Of a stretch of 64,000 nt of DNA, positions 56,319 through 64,000 are shown in pieces (position 1 is the stretch's first letter; each line of letters begins with the position of its first letter). Under the pieces are notes generated by a model that saw only the letters and a list, made by a program, of their open reading frames with translations, was not told where the DNA came from and ran no database searches. The stretch covers positions 1,116,001 to 1,180,000 of the forward strand of contig NZ_MTQO01000054.1 of assembly GCF_001984155.1 (NCBI RefSeq), written 5' to 3'. The position numbers and the translations under genes were made by a program. This DNA is from Actinosynnema sp. ALI-1.44 (GTDB taxonomy: Bacteria; Actinomycetota; Actinomycetes; Mycobacteriales; Pseudonocardiaceae).

Positions 56319-56992
56319 AGCGGGCCGAACCGGTAGCCGAACCCCCGCACGGTCTGGATGTAACGCGGTGCCGCCGGATCCGTCTCGATCTTGGCCCGCA
56401 GCCGCTGCACACAGGCGTCGACCAGCCTTGAGTCACCGAGATAGCCGTGTTCCCACACCGACTCGAGCAGTTGCTGGCGGCTGAGCACCCGGCCGGGTGA
56501 CGCGGACAGCTCCAGCAGCAGCCGCAGTTCGGTGGGGGCGAGGCTGACCTGCTCGCCATCGCGGCGCACCACCAGACTGGACCGGTCGATCGCCAGGTCG
56601 CCGTGCTGTTCGGCCTCGGTCTGCGGCGACCCGGCGTCCCCGGCGCGGCGCAGCACCGCACGGATGCGTGCTTCGAGCACCCTGGGCCGGATCGGTTTGA
56701 CCACGTAGTCGTCGGCGCCCGCTTCCAGCCCGGCCACCACGTCGATGTCGTCGCTGCGGGCGGTGAGCATGATGATCGGCAGGGTGCCGGTGGCGCGGAT
56801 CCTGCGGCAGACCTCGAATCCGTCCATCCCCGGCAGCATCAGGTCCAGCACCACCACGTCGACGTCCGCCAGCCTGCCGAGCCCCTGCTCGCCGGTCTCG
56901 GCCGTCCACACCGAGTGGCCCTGCCTGGTCAGCGCCAGTTCCAGTCCTTCACGGACGGCCTTGTCGTCTTCGATCAACAGCACCCGGGACAT
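56315..56992 (-). CDS. OmpR-family response regulator, AfsQ1-like
   Basis: This 225-residue protein has receiver domain MSRVLLIEDDKAVREGLELA with Asp in VVVLDLMLPGMDGFEVCRRI and Lys in DDYVVKPIRPRVLEARI, then a winged helix (SLAPTELRLLLELSASPGRV, LSRQQLLESVWEHGYLGDSR, LVDACVQRLRAKIE). The effector segment is strikingly close to Streptomyces AfsQ1, which balances nitrogen metabolism and antibiotic production. It is divergent from the M15 peptidase gene 174 bases away. Confidence 0.93.
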   Translation of the reverse strand: MSRVLLIEDDKAVREGLELALTRQGHSVWTAETGEQGLGRLADVDVVVLDLMLPGMDGFEVCRRIRATGTLPIIMLTARSDDIDVVAGLEAGADDYVVKPIRPRVLEARIRAVLRRAGDAGSPQTEAEQHGDLAIDRSSLVVRRDGEQVSLAPTELRLLLELSASPGRVLSRQQLLESVWEHGYLGDSRLVDACVQRLRAKIETDPAAPRYIQTVRGFGYRFGPL

Positions 56993-57165
56993 GCCACCAA
57001 CGATCGCAGGGCCGGACGGAGTTCGCCTGTCCACCCCCACGATGGTGCCCGGCGCACATCCCGGCGCCGTCCGCGCGATGTCATGGTTGTGTCACAGCCC
57101 CGCCAGTACACAGCTGTTACACACTGCGCAAGGGACAACGACACTGTCCGTCGACAGTGGATGCC

Positions 57166-57672
57166 ATGACCACACGAGATTGGCTGATGGCGGCGGCTAC
57201 GAAAACGCTTGCGAGGTGCCTGCTGCCATTGGCCCACCTGCACGCACCCGGACACGCCAGGCACGTCGCGTGCCAGTGGGCGTTGGGCATCCGCTACCCC
57301 GCCGAGGACCTGCGTGGCCTTACCTTGGCCGCGCACGCCGCGTTCACCACGGCTCGTACCGAGGCGTTCTGGCGTGACGGCCAGCTGATCGGACTCACCT
57401 CCGGTCACCGCGACGCCGCCGAACAACACCGGATCTACGTCGCGGACCTGCAACGGCCCGGTCTGCCGAGAGCCCTGCACCCGGCGGAATCCCCGCACGT
57501 GCGTGGCGTCGCGATGGACGTCCGGCCGGTGGAAGGAGCCCGTTGGCTGGAGGAGAACGGTGCGCGCTACAACCTGTACCGCACGTACGACAACGAATGG
57601 TGGCACTTCGAGTACCGGCTGCACCGCCCCGCGCGACTGCCGTACCCGGGCGCCGTCCACGCCTACAGGTAG
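57166..57672 (+). CDS. M15-family (VanY-like) D-alanyl-D-alanine carboxypeptidase
   Basis: This 168-residue protein has zinc ligands in SPHVRGVAMDV (H-x6-D) and NEWWHFEYRL (H), with LTSGHRDAAEQHRIYVADL supplying the arginine-containing loop; this is the M15B/D pattern. No clear signal peptide is present, although the N-terminus (WLMAAATKTLARCLLPLAHL) is hydrophobic. Start ATG 57166, or GTG 57157. It is divergent from the AfsQ1-like regulator and ends overlapping a convergent gene by 10 bases. A role in cell-wall trimming is likely. Confidence 0.85.
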   Translation: MTTRDWLMAAATKTLARCLLPLAHLHAPGHARHVACQWALGIRYPAEDLRGLTLAAHAAFTTARTEAFWRDGQLIGLTSGHRDAAEQHRIYVADLQRPGLPRALHPAESPHVRGVAMDVRPVEGARWLEENGARYNLYRTYDNEWWHFEYRLHRPARLPYPGAVHAYR

Positions 57673-58772
57673 TCCAGGTGCACGGCGTCGATCGACCAGA
57701 GCCGCGACTTGTCACCACCGTTGGCGTCCAGCAAAGCGGGGAAGTACTCGCTCAAGCACTGTTCGTAACTCACTGTTCCGTCCCGCAGTTCGCCCGCCGC
57801 GGCCACGATCCGGTCGAGATCCGCCCGGAACCGTTCCTTGGTCATGCTCGGCGTCCGCGGGCCGTCATCGCTGTCGATCACCGGCAGCGAGCCGAACGTC
57901 GTGTAGCTCGGGAACCGGTCGGTGTCGGGGATGATCGACCGGAACGGCACACCGTTGAAGAAGAACTCGAACCACCGCCCACCGGACAGCGCGAGCCACG
58001 GCGTGCCGACCGCGAGCACGGCCATCCCGAAACCGGTGTGCGGCGACACGAAGACATCGCTCGCCTCGACCGTCGCCAACTGCTCGGTGAGGCCGCGGTC
58101 GAAGCAGTTCACCGGCCCGGACCGGTGCGCGAGCAGCCGCGCGAGATCCGTCTCGGTGAGCGTGGTCGAGGTCCGGTCGGTGCGCGCCAGCTTGCCGACC
58201 AGGACCAGCCGGGCGTCCGGGTACGCCTCGGTGAGCGCGTCCATGATCATCAGCCATGACTCGACCGAGGGGTACAACTCGGGTTCGCTCGACCCGCCCG
58301 GCATGATCGTGATGGTCCGTTGCCCGGACGTCGACCGAGCCTCGTCGGGAAGTACGAGACGCAGCTGCTGTCGCCGCAGGTAGCCGACCTTCGGGCTGGT
58401 GACGACGGTCCTGGGATGCTTCGGGAGCAGGTGCTTGTCGGTGGCGTCGTAGTAGTCCTTCAGGCCGGGGAACAGCTGCAGCTGGAAGTCCTGGTAGCGG
58501 CGGGATTCGTCGATCACCCAGTCCCACTGCCTCGGCAGGTGCGCGACCCGTTGCGCGGAATCCGCGCAGCTCTCCAGAAGCGGGTGGTCGACGGCGTACT
58601 TCGCCGAGATGAACGGACAGAAGTCGGCCAGCTCGACCGCGGTCGCCGCGTTCAGGGCGACCGCGAACTCCATGTCCGGGTTCGCCGCGTGATGACCGTT
58701 GGCGTAGTACAGCGCCTCCACCGCGTGCCCGACCGGATGGCAGTAGAAGAAATTGACCAGCGCGCGTCCCAT
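57663..58772 (-). CDS. Glycosyltransferase-like protein of unknown specificity
   Basis: This 369-residue soluble protein has a GT-B look. The N-terminal domain has FFYCHPVGHAVEALYYANGH. The C-terminal domain has ITIMPGGSSEPELYPSVESW and ARLVLVGKL, followed by VEASDVFVSPHTGFGMAVLA and VGTPWLALSGG. This resembles the donor-binding lobe of GT9/GT41-like enzymes. No transmembrane segment or signal peptide is present. It is followed by nothing on its strand except the convergent M15 gene. Confidence 0.65.
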   Translation of the reverse strand: MGRALVNFFYCHPVGHAVEALYYANGHHAANPDMEFAVALNAATAVELADFCPFISAKYAVDHPLLESCADSAQRVAHLPRQWDWVIDESRRYQDFQLQLFPGLKDYYDATDKHLLPKHPRTVVTSPKVGYLRRQQLRLVLPDEARSTSGQRTITIMPGGSSEPELYPSVESWLMIMDALTEAYPDARLVLVGKLARTDRTSTTLTETDLARLLAHRSGPVNCFDRGLTEQLATVEASDVFVSPHTGFGMAVLAVGTPWLALSGGRWFEFFFNGVPFRSIIPDTDRFPSYTTFGSLPVIDSDDGPRTPSMTKERFRADLDRIVAAAGELRDGTVSYEQCLSEYFPALLDANGGDKSRLWSIDAVHLDYL

Positions 58773-58814
58773 GTGTGCTGTTCTTACCGTGGTCGGGGCG
58801 TCCGTGAAACTCCT

Positions 58815-59280
58815 TTACGGGGCGTCGAGGCCGACCAGCAGCTGGGCGACACCCAGCCCGGCCTCCAGGTACTGCGTGAACACCCTGTTGTTCAACGCCC
58901 ACGGCGAACGCCTGCTGCGGACCAGATCGATCGCGGCGGGCGCGTCGTACCCCAGTCCGATCAGTGTCTGCGCGACCACCAGACCAGAGCGGTTGTACCC
59001 GGAATGACACCGGACCAGCACGTTGCGGCCGTGTTCGACCGCGAGCAAGGCTGTGTCGGCCAGTTGCTGGACCGTGTCGAGCTGGTCGGCGCTCAACGGG
59101 ACCGTGCCCGTCTCTGTTGTGGAGACTGATCACCAGATCGAACTCGTCGCGGACGACGGCGGGCTGTAACTCGCCCGACTCGTCGGTCCAGTAGTGCCCA
59201 CCCATCCACAGCCCGAGTCTGATCCGGTTCCACGGTGATCCCGGTGCCGGGACGTCCCGGTCCTTCTGGCGCGTACGCAC
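58815..59280 (-). pseudogene. Frameshifted dual-specificity protein phosphatase
   Basis: From GTG 59280 (AGGAG five bases upstream) the frame reads MGGHYWTDESGELQPAVVRD and EFDLVISLHNRDGHGP, then goes wrong near 59100. The continuation is one frame over: SADQLDTVQQLADTALLAVE, the Cys-x5-Arg loop VRCHSGYNRSGLVVAQ, and SPWALNNRVFTQYL to 58815. A single base gain, or a small deletion of about 15 codons plus an odd base, explains this. All catalytic residues survive, so a sequencing error is possible; otherwise it is a recent pseudogene. Confidence 0.7.
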
Positions 59281-59483
59281 ACGGTCTCCTCTGTGCCGTG
59301 TCTCAAAGCCCCCGGCCGCGATAGCCGGGCCGGATGCGGTCCCTGACGCCACCGCCGAAAAGCCAAAAGACAACCAGTATTCCGGCCTTCCGGCGGCGAC
59401 GTCAGGAACCGCCCCGATCCCGACTCTCATCGACCGGGGACTTCGAGACACGGCCTAGGGTCATGAGCCGTGAACGCGCCCGT

Positions 59484-62372
59484 TCACCCCCGAGTTCCCA
59501 CAGCCAGCGAGATCCGGTCCAAATCCGGCGCACCGGACTGGTCGTTGGCGAACGTGATGCTGTTGGCTCCGGCGGTCAGCGTCACGGGAACCGATGTGGA
59601 ATACGGTGTGTTGTTGCCGACTCCGTCGACCTTGACCTCGGTCGGGGCGCCGCCGTTGACCGAGACGAAGAACGATCGTGGCCCGTTGACCGTGAAGTCG
59701 ATGTGGAGCGTGTACTGGCCCGCGCTGTCCACAGTGACATTGTCGAACCGCACCAGTGCGTCCGGCGAACCACCGATGTTGCGCACCTTCTCACCGCCCG
59801 AACAAGCGCCGCAGCCGCTCAGGCCGGTGCTGCCGAACTCGTTGGTGGAGTCCTCAGCCTCCCGCATGAACACCCGGTCCGCCGGGCGCGGCCTGACGTC
59901 CACACCGGTGGTGACCTGCTTGGCCCGGCCAAGGACCTGGAACGAAGCGGTCACCGGCGCGGTCACTGCCTGGACCTGCGCGGGTGCGGTCAGTGTCCAT
60001 TCGCCGCTCAGCACTTGCCCGAGCCGGAGCGTCTGGGTGGTCGCGGGCGCGCCGTGCACGGTCCAGCCCGCCGGTGCGGCGGGCTTGAGTTCGACGCCGG
60101 TGATCGGGTCGTCGACGTCCAGCCGCAGCTTCGCGGTCACCTTGATCGCCTGCTGGTCCGGGCCGATCCACTGGACGCCGTGGGGCGTGACCGTCATCGT
60201 GGTCGTCGGCGTGTAGGACGCTGGTGGCAGCTGGGACACCGCGATCCGGTCCACTCCCGGGCCTCGTGAGTCGTTGCTGTGCAGCGTGATGGTGTTCGCG
60301 CCTGCCTTCAGCGGTACGGAAACCGCTGTCTTCATGGGCACATCCGCACGGTCGGCGGGCAGCGCGACGGTGGTCGGCGTGCCACCGTTCACCGTCGCTG
60401 TGAGCGAGGTCGCCTGGGCGGATGTCGTGTTCAGCTCCAGCTTGTAATCACCGGCTGCCGGGACAGTGACGTTCTTGTAGGTCAAGGAGTTGCGCGCACC
60501 GCCGCCGAGCCCCACCACCTGCACCGACCCCGAGCACGCCCAGCAGAGCTGCGGCCGTGCGACGCCGTTCAGGCTGGTGTGTTCGGCTTCCCACGGGGTC
60601 TGAGACCACGGGGACAGCGGATACCCGTGTCCTACCTTGATCTCGTCGATCTGCAGTTCGCCGAAGTAGCGGGGCGCCTGCGGGCCGCTCCACGTGTTCA
60701 GCACGTCCAGCTTGATGTACCGGGTGGTCTGCTGGCCGATGTCGATGAACTGGGTGCCCCGCGCGCTCGGCATCGCCCCGGTCCGGACCTGCGTCCACCG
60801 CACCCCGTCGTCGCTGATGGACACGGCGTAGTCCTTGATCCGCGCGGAATCCTCCGGGCGCCCGAACGAAACCCGTGCGTACGTGGGCGACCACTCGCGC
60901 TGGTTCACCGCGAGGTGGGTCGCGTGCTTGCGCTGCTTGAGGTCGAGCGTGACGCTGACCGGGAGCTTGTCGTCGGCGTCCCAGTAGGTCTCGTGGTTTC
61001 CATCCGTCAGGTTGCCCGCAGGGAAGCCGTTCTTGGTGGAGCTCGCGGTTGCGCCGACGTCCTTGTAGTAGCCGCTCCGCACCGGCGTGTCCACCTTGAA
61101 CACGGTGTCGTAGGTGTCCCAGTCGCGGATGTCCAGGATCGTCAGGTACCCGCCGGCCTGGTTGAACCTGAGGCGTTCGCCGGTCCGGACGTTGGTGACA
61201 CCGGTCACCCAGTACCCGTTGTCCCGCAGGCGGAGCGTGTTCGTGCTCGGTTTGGTCACGACGTGGACGTACTGCGTGGTCGCGCCCGGTTTGACCGTGA
61301 TCACGCCGTGCGCGCCGTCGTTCCAGAATCCCGGCTGCATGCCGCCGTACAGGTAACCGCCGCCTTCGGTGCCGTGCAGGGAATCCCGAATCGGCGGCAC
61401 CCACTCGGCCATGAAGTTGTTGTACTTCTCCTGGCCGGGCGGGAACTTCCCGTTCACCATCGGGGTCTCGGCCATCAACGACTTCATCGACGAACCCGCG
61501 TTGGTGATGTACCGCCCAGTGGACAACCGGAAGTCGACAGGGTGGTCCTTGCCGTCGTACCACCAGTCACCCGTGGTTGGCAGCTTGTAGTCGGCCTCGA
61601 CCAGCCGGGGCATCGACGTCCACGCCGCCTGGGGGTAGTCGTAGGACGGTGTCATGCCGGTCTTCTGCTCGTTGCTGACCGTGTCCATGATCGGCGTGTC
61701 CTCGTTGTTGTTGCTCAGCAACCAGGACGGCCGCAGCTGCCGGATCTGTTCGTAGAGCTTGTTCTGCTCCCAGTACTCGTTGTCGTTGTCGATCCAGAAC
61801 CCGGCGAGGTCCGCGTAGTTCCGCATGACCTCGAAGAACAGGTCGTAGCTGTACATCCCGAACCCGCGCCGGGTCGTCAGGTCGACCTGCTGACCCTTGT
61901 AGGCGGAGTACGCGGCCGAGTCGAGCATCTGCTTGCCCTGCTCGCTGTGCCACTGCGGGTCGTCGGTCATGTAGAGGATGATCCTGACGTCCTTGGCTTT
62001 GCCCGCTTTCACCAGTTCGCCCAGCATGTCGCGTTGGGTACCGCAACTGCCGGGAATGCTGCTCGGCCACGGCTTCGCGTAACCCAGTCTGCTGTGGAAA
62101 GTCGCCAACACGATGTAGGAGGCGCCCAGTTTGCGGGCCTCGTCGACCCAGTAGTCCGGCGTCCAGCCACCGCCGGTCACGTCCCGCTCCCACTCCGCGC
62201 AGTCCAGGTGCTTCGGCGCGGTGAACATGCCCCAGTGCAGGAAGAGCCCGGCGGTCGACGCGCGTAACCACTGCTGTCTCGGGTGTTCGACCTCGGCGTT
62301 CGCGGTGGGCGTGATCATCGCGAGCAAGATGACGAGCACGCTCAGCAGGATGGTTCGGATGCGTCGTTGCAA
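59484..62372 (-). CDS. Secreted GH29-type alpha-L-fucosidase with carbohydrate-binding modules
   Basis: This 962-residue protein has a signal peptide (RTILLSVLVILLAMITPTAN) and a GH29 catalytic barrel at about residues 30-330, including GLFLHWGMFTAP, VLATFHSRLGYAKPW and the likely nucleophile Asp in LAGFWIDNDNEYWEQ. A small beta domain follows, then an F5/8-type C discoidin-like module at ~435-565 (FPAGNLTDGNHETYWDADDK), a CBM35-like module at ~580-710 (CWACSGSVQVVGLGGGARNS), a NEW3/Ig-like region, and a second CBM35-like module at ~840-960 (CGACSGGEKVRNIGGSPDAL). TTG at 62372 has GGAGGG seven bases upstream. It probably acts on fucosylated glycans outside the cell. Confidence 0.88.
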   Translation of the reverse strand: MQRRIRTILLSVLVILLAMITPTANAEVEHPRQQWLRASTAGLFLHWGMFTAPKHLDCAEWERDVTGGGWTPDYWVDEARKLGASYIVLATFHSRLGYAKPWPSSIPGSCGTQRDMLGELVKAGKAKDVRIILYMTDDPQWHSEQGKQMLDSAAYSAYKGQQVDLTTRRGFGMYSYDLFFEVMRNYADLAGFWIDNDNEYWEQNKLYEQIRQLRPSWLLSNNNEDTPIMDTVSNEQKTGMTPSYDYPQAAWTSMPRLVEADYKLPTTGDWWYDGKDHPVDFRLSTGRYITNAGSSMKSLMAETPMVNGKFPPGQEKYNNFMAEWVPPIRDSLHGTEGGGYLYGGMQPGFWNDGAHGVITVKPGATTQYVHVVTKPSTNTLRLRDNGYWVTGVTNVRTGERLRFNQAGGYLTILDIRDWDTYDTVFKVDTPVRSGYYKDVGATASSTKNGFPAGNLTDGNHETYWDADDKLPVSVTLDLKQRKHATHLAVNQREWSPTYARVSFGRPEDSARIKDYAVSISDDGVRWTQVRTGAMPSARGTQFIDIGQQTTRYIKLDVLNTWSGPQAPRYFGELQIDEIKVGHGYPLSPWSQTPWEAEHTSLNGVARPQLCWACSGSVQVVGLGGGARNSLTYKNVTVPAAGDYKLELNTTSAQATSLTATVNGGTPTTVALPADRADVPMKTAVSVPLKAGANTITLHSNDSRGPGVDRIAVSQLPPASYTPTTTMTVTPHGVQWIGPDQQAIKVTAKLRLDVDDPITGVELKPAAPAGWTVHGAPATTQTLRLGQVLSGEWTLTAPAQVQAVTAPVTASFQVLGRAKQVTTGVDVRPRPADRVFMREAEDSTNEFGSTGLSGCGACSGGEKVRNIGGSPDALVRFDNVTVDSAGQYTLHIDFTVNGPRSFFVSVNGGAPTEVKVDGVGNNTPYSTSVPVTLTAGANSITFANDQSGAPDLDRISLAVGTRG

Positions 62373-62571
62373 GACTCAGCCCTCCCGGGTCACCCCTCAG
62401 ACATCCGATCAAACCTGCCCGATAACCCGTCGTCAAGGTGCAACAAGCCGAAATGTAGACGATTACATCCGATGAGTCGTGCTTGAGCGGCGCGCGGCGA
62501 CGAAACGAAGGTGATGATCGGCACAGGCATGAAAGCCTCGGGCTCGCGTCCACAAAGGATGTCTCAACGAG

Positions 62572-62616
62572 CGAAAGGCCCGGTTCCCCTGGTGAAACTG
62601 GGAACCGGGCCTTTCG
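62572..62616. terminator. 17-bp perfect inverted repeat between tRNA-Val and the fucosidase
   Basis: CGAAAGGCCCGGTTCCC (62572-62588) is the exact reverse complement of 62600-62616, with an 11-base loop. Reading toward lower coordinates it follows the tRNA by six bases and ends in CCTTTCG, so it suits a terminator for the tRNA. Confidence 0.8.
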
Positions 62617-62622
62617 AAAGCC

Positions 62623-62697
62623 TGGTGGGCAATACTGGGATCGAACCAGTGACCTCTCCGGTGTGAACGGAGCGCTCTCCCGCTGAGCTAATCACCC
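62623..62697 (-). tRNA. tRNA-Val(CAC)
   Basis: A cloverleaf is readable on the minus strand. The acceptor GGGTGAT pairs with ATTGCCC, the D arm contains TTAGCTCAGCGGGAGAG, the anticodon stem CTCCG/CGGAG closes TTCACAC (anticodon CAC), and the T arm contains GGTTCGATCC. The 3' CCA is encoded. Confidence 0.97.
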
Positions 62698-63039
62698 GCT
62701 GGCCTGACAGAGACAAAGCTTACAGGAGCCTTCAACCGGAATGTAACCACCCCCCGATCTGCGCCCTGACCAGCGGATGTCGGGGGAGCGTGGAGTGGGA
62801 GGGCGAACATCCGACAGAAGATTCACGCATTGGCGCTACCAAGTTCAGGCAGAACCCAGCACTATGTACCCGTAGGTCCATCAGGTGATTACAGGGCGGA
62901 GTCGCTCGATCGCATAGTGTCGAACTGGGGCCCGGGCGGGTGAAGATCGACCGAATGCCATCGAAGGGCGGAACTGCGGCGTCACGGGACTGGGACTCAG
63001 TCGTTCCATGGCTGGGAAGGGAGAAGAAGGGTAGCCACG
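62698..63039. other. Gap between tRNA-Val and the ssgB-like gene
   Basis: This 342-base stretch must hold the divergent promoters of tRNA-Val (minus) and of the ssgB-like gene (plus). The end carries GGGAGAAGAAGGG shortly before the ATG at 63040. I see no gene, repeat or further RNA in it. Confidence 0.5.
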
Positions 63040-63465
63040 ATGCGCAACGATCACGTGACGCTCCGCTCAACGGCGGTCTTCGACCTGCTTGCGCCACGCA
63101 CGCCGGCGGTGCCGGTGAAGGTCGAGCTGCGCTATGACACCCGCGACCCGTACGCGGTCGTCGCGGCGTTCCGCACAGGCCGGGCAGGCTGGGTGGAATG
63201 GGTGTTCGCGCGTGACCTGCTCGCTGACGGGCTGATCGCCGAAGCGGGGGACGGTGACGTGCGGATCAGGCCCGCGGTCGACGACCCGGAAGTGGTGGTG
63301 ATCGAGCTGAGCTCACCATCGGGACACGCGGTCTTCGAAGCCTCCGCGCAGGAGCTGGCGGACTTCCTCGACAGAACCTACGACGTGGTGGTGCCGGGCA
63401 ACGAGCACACATGGGTCAACGTCGACGAGGCGCTGACGCACTTGATCTCCAACGACCTGACCTGA
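63040..63465 (+). CDS. SsgA-like (SALP) sporulation and cell-division regulator, SsgB-type
   Basis: This 141-residue protein matches the SALP family throughout: STAVFDLLAPRTPAVPVKVE, LRYDTRDPYAVVAAFRTGR, WVFARDLLADGLI, and SPSGHAVFEASAQELADFLD with RTYDVVVPGNEH. SsgB recruits FtsZ to division sites during sporulation in Streptomyces, and SsgB-like members are the most widely conserved SALPs. ATG at 63040 has an AG-rich ribosome site. It is likely monocistronic. Confidence 0.93.
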   Translation: MRNDHVTLRSTAVFDLLAPRTPAVPVKVELRYDTRDPYAVVAAFRTGRAGWVEWVFARDLLADGLIAEAGDGDVRIRPAVDDPEVVVIELSSPSGHAVFEASAQELADFLDRTYDVVVPGNEHTWVNVDEALTHLISNDLT

Positions 63466-63571
63466 GCAAACGGTGAAAACGACCCCCCGTTTGAAACTCG
63501 TTTTGAGGGTCGGATAAAGTTCTTCACGCACCACCGAGACGGGCCAAGCGCCCGGAACGAAGCTGGGGCAG

Positions 63572-63644
63572 GCGGACGTAGCGCAGCTGGTAGCGCATCA
63601 CCTTGCCAAGGTGAGGGTCGCGGGTTCGAGTCCCGTCGTCCGCT
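63572..63644 (+). tRNA. tRNA-Gly(GCC)
   Basis: Acceptor GCGGACG pairs with CGTCCGC, anticodon stem TCACC/GGTGA closes TTGCCAA (anticodon GCC), and the T arm contains GGTTCGAGTCC. No CCA is encoded. Confidence 0.97.
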
Positions 63645-63694
63645 CGGCGTCGGCCCCTCGGGCCGGCCGGACTCCTGAGAAGTAGGCAGGAACT

Positions 63695-63766
63695 GGCGCA
63701 GTGGCCGAGTGGCTTAGGCAAGGGCCTGCAAAGCCCTGTACGCGGGTTCGATTCCCGCCTGCGCCT
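63695..63766 (+). tRNA. tRNA-Cys(GCA)
   Basis: Acceptor GGCGCAG pairs with CTGCGCC, anticodon stem AGGGC/GCCCT closes CTGCAAA (anticodon GCA), and the T arm contains GGTTCGATTCC. The discriminator is T, as is usual for tRNA-Cys. No CCA is encoded. Confidence 0.97.
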
Positions 63767-63767
63767 C

Positions 63768-63842
<75 letters not shown>

Positions 63843-63860
63843 GTTATATACACTGGTCAG

Positions 63861-63896
63861 ACGGCCTGTCGGTGATCATCACTGACAGGCCGTTTT
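63861..63896 (+). terminator. Rho-independent terminator of the tRNA cluster
   Basis: ACGGCCTGTC (63861-63870) pairs with GACAGGCCGT (63884-63893), extended inward by GGTGA/TCACT-type pairing to a three-base loop, and followed by TTTT. Confidence 0.85.
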
Positions 63897-63903
63897 GCTG
63901 TTC

Positions 63904-63987
63904 TGGGAGCAGATTGGGAGCAAATGATCTTGAACCCTTTTCTGTCTCGGTAGTGTTCGCTGGTCCGGTGCTCCCAGTTTGCTCCCA
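63904..63987. repeat. Four TGGGAGCA copies beside tRNA-Val, att-like arrangement
   Basis: TGGGAGCA occurs at 63904-63911 and 63915-63922 on the plus strand and at 63969-63976 and 63980-63987 on the minus strand. Each pair has an 11-base spacing. Paired short direct repeats next to a tRNA 3' end resemble arm-type binding sites of a tyrosine integrase. No integrase gene lies within the window. Confidence 0.5.
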
Positions 63988-64000
63988 CCGACGCTGAAGT

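Noticed and set aside
57060-57160. AfsQ1-type binding site between the regulator and the M15 gene
   Set aside because: TGTGTCACA and TGTTACACA repeats are present, but they do not fit the GTnAC-N6-GTnAC pattern I know for AfsQ1 well enough to call.

Overview
The window is GC-rich, densely packed actinobacterial chromosome. An SsgB-like sporulation regulator, an XRE/DUF397 pair, ALF-repeat secreted proteins, AfsQ-type signalling and a family 2B encapsulin operon point to a filamentous actinomycete, most likely in or near the Pseudonocardiaceae; the genus cannot be fixed from sequence reading alone. Most gene pairs overlap by 1-4 bases (ATGA, GTGA, TTGA, CTGA, TGATG), so operons are easy to trace.

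Layout. 1-2.7 kb: partial DUF1844 gene, then infC (AUC start, structured leader), rpmI, rplT and a SPOUT RNA methyltransferase. 2.9-10.5 kb: three consecutive secreted ALF-repeat proteins on the minus strand; the last is a 1257-residue coiled-coil polymorphic toxin candidate with a lower-GC C-terminal tip and two small downstream genes (putative immunity). 10.8-17.1 kb: membrane glycosyltransferase-like protein and an Hsp90-like/TPR gene pair. 17.3-21.6 kb: pheS-pheT, a 24-bp perfect palindrome, and an AlkD-like glycosylase. 21.6-25.6 kb: ECF sigma, zinc-finger anti-sigma-like membrane protein, ABC ATPase, ABC permease and membrane protein in one operon. 25.6-29.1 kb: a TetR regulator whose operator motif recurs twice in the promoter of an FAD monooxygenase 1.7 kb away, with an XRE/DUF397 unit in between. 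29.1-34.6 kb: two unknown genes, a two-component system, a GT87-like mannosyltransferase overlapping a DinB gene tail-to-tail, VOC and MazG-like proteins.

34.6-42.5 kb is the most striking part. One minus-strand run encodes two family 2B encapsulin shell proteins, a polyprenyl diphosphate synthase directly behind them, and three MEP-pathway enzymes (IspH, a short Dxs, IspG). This reads as an isoprenoid-producing nanocompartment with its own precursor supply. Both shell proteins carry a cyclic-nucleotide-binding-like domain whose phosphate-binding cassette lacks the canonical Arg.

42.9-49.2 kb: CysD and CysN-CysC (PAPS synthesis) diverge from an NTF2-like gene, followed by a DUF1214-SDR-sulfotransferase operon whose start lies 10 bases behind a perfect KstR-type palindrome. 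This suggests a steroid-related regulon, with PAPS made next to a putative PAPS user. 49.2-52.3 kb: methyltransferase and TetR regulator sharing a double operator, then LysR and a TauE/SafE permease sharing a palindromic box. 52.4-62.4 kb: two secreted hydrolases, an AfsQ1/AfsQ2/AfsQ3-like system, an M15 peptidase, an unassigned GT-like protein, a frameshifted phosphatase and a multi-domain GH29 alpha-L-fucosidase. 62.6-64 kb: four tRNA genes and ssgB-like; the last tRNA-Val is followed by four copies of TGGGAGCA in an arrangement resembling the arm sites of an integrative element that may begin beyond the right edge.
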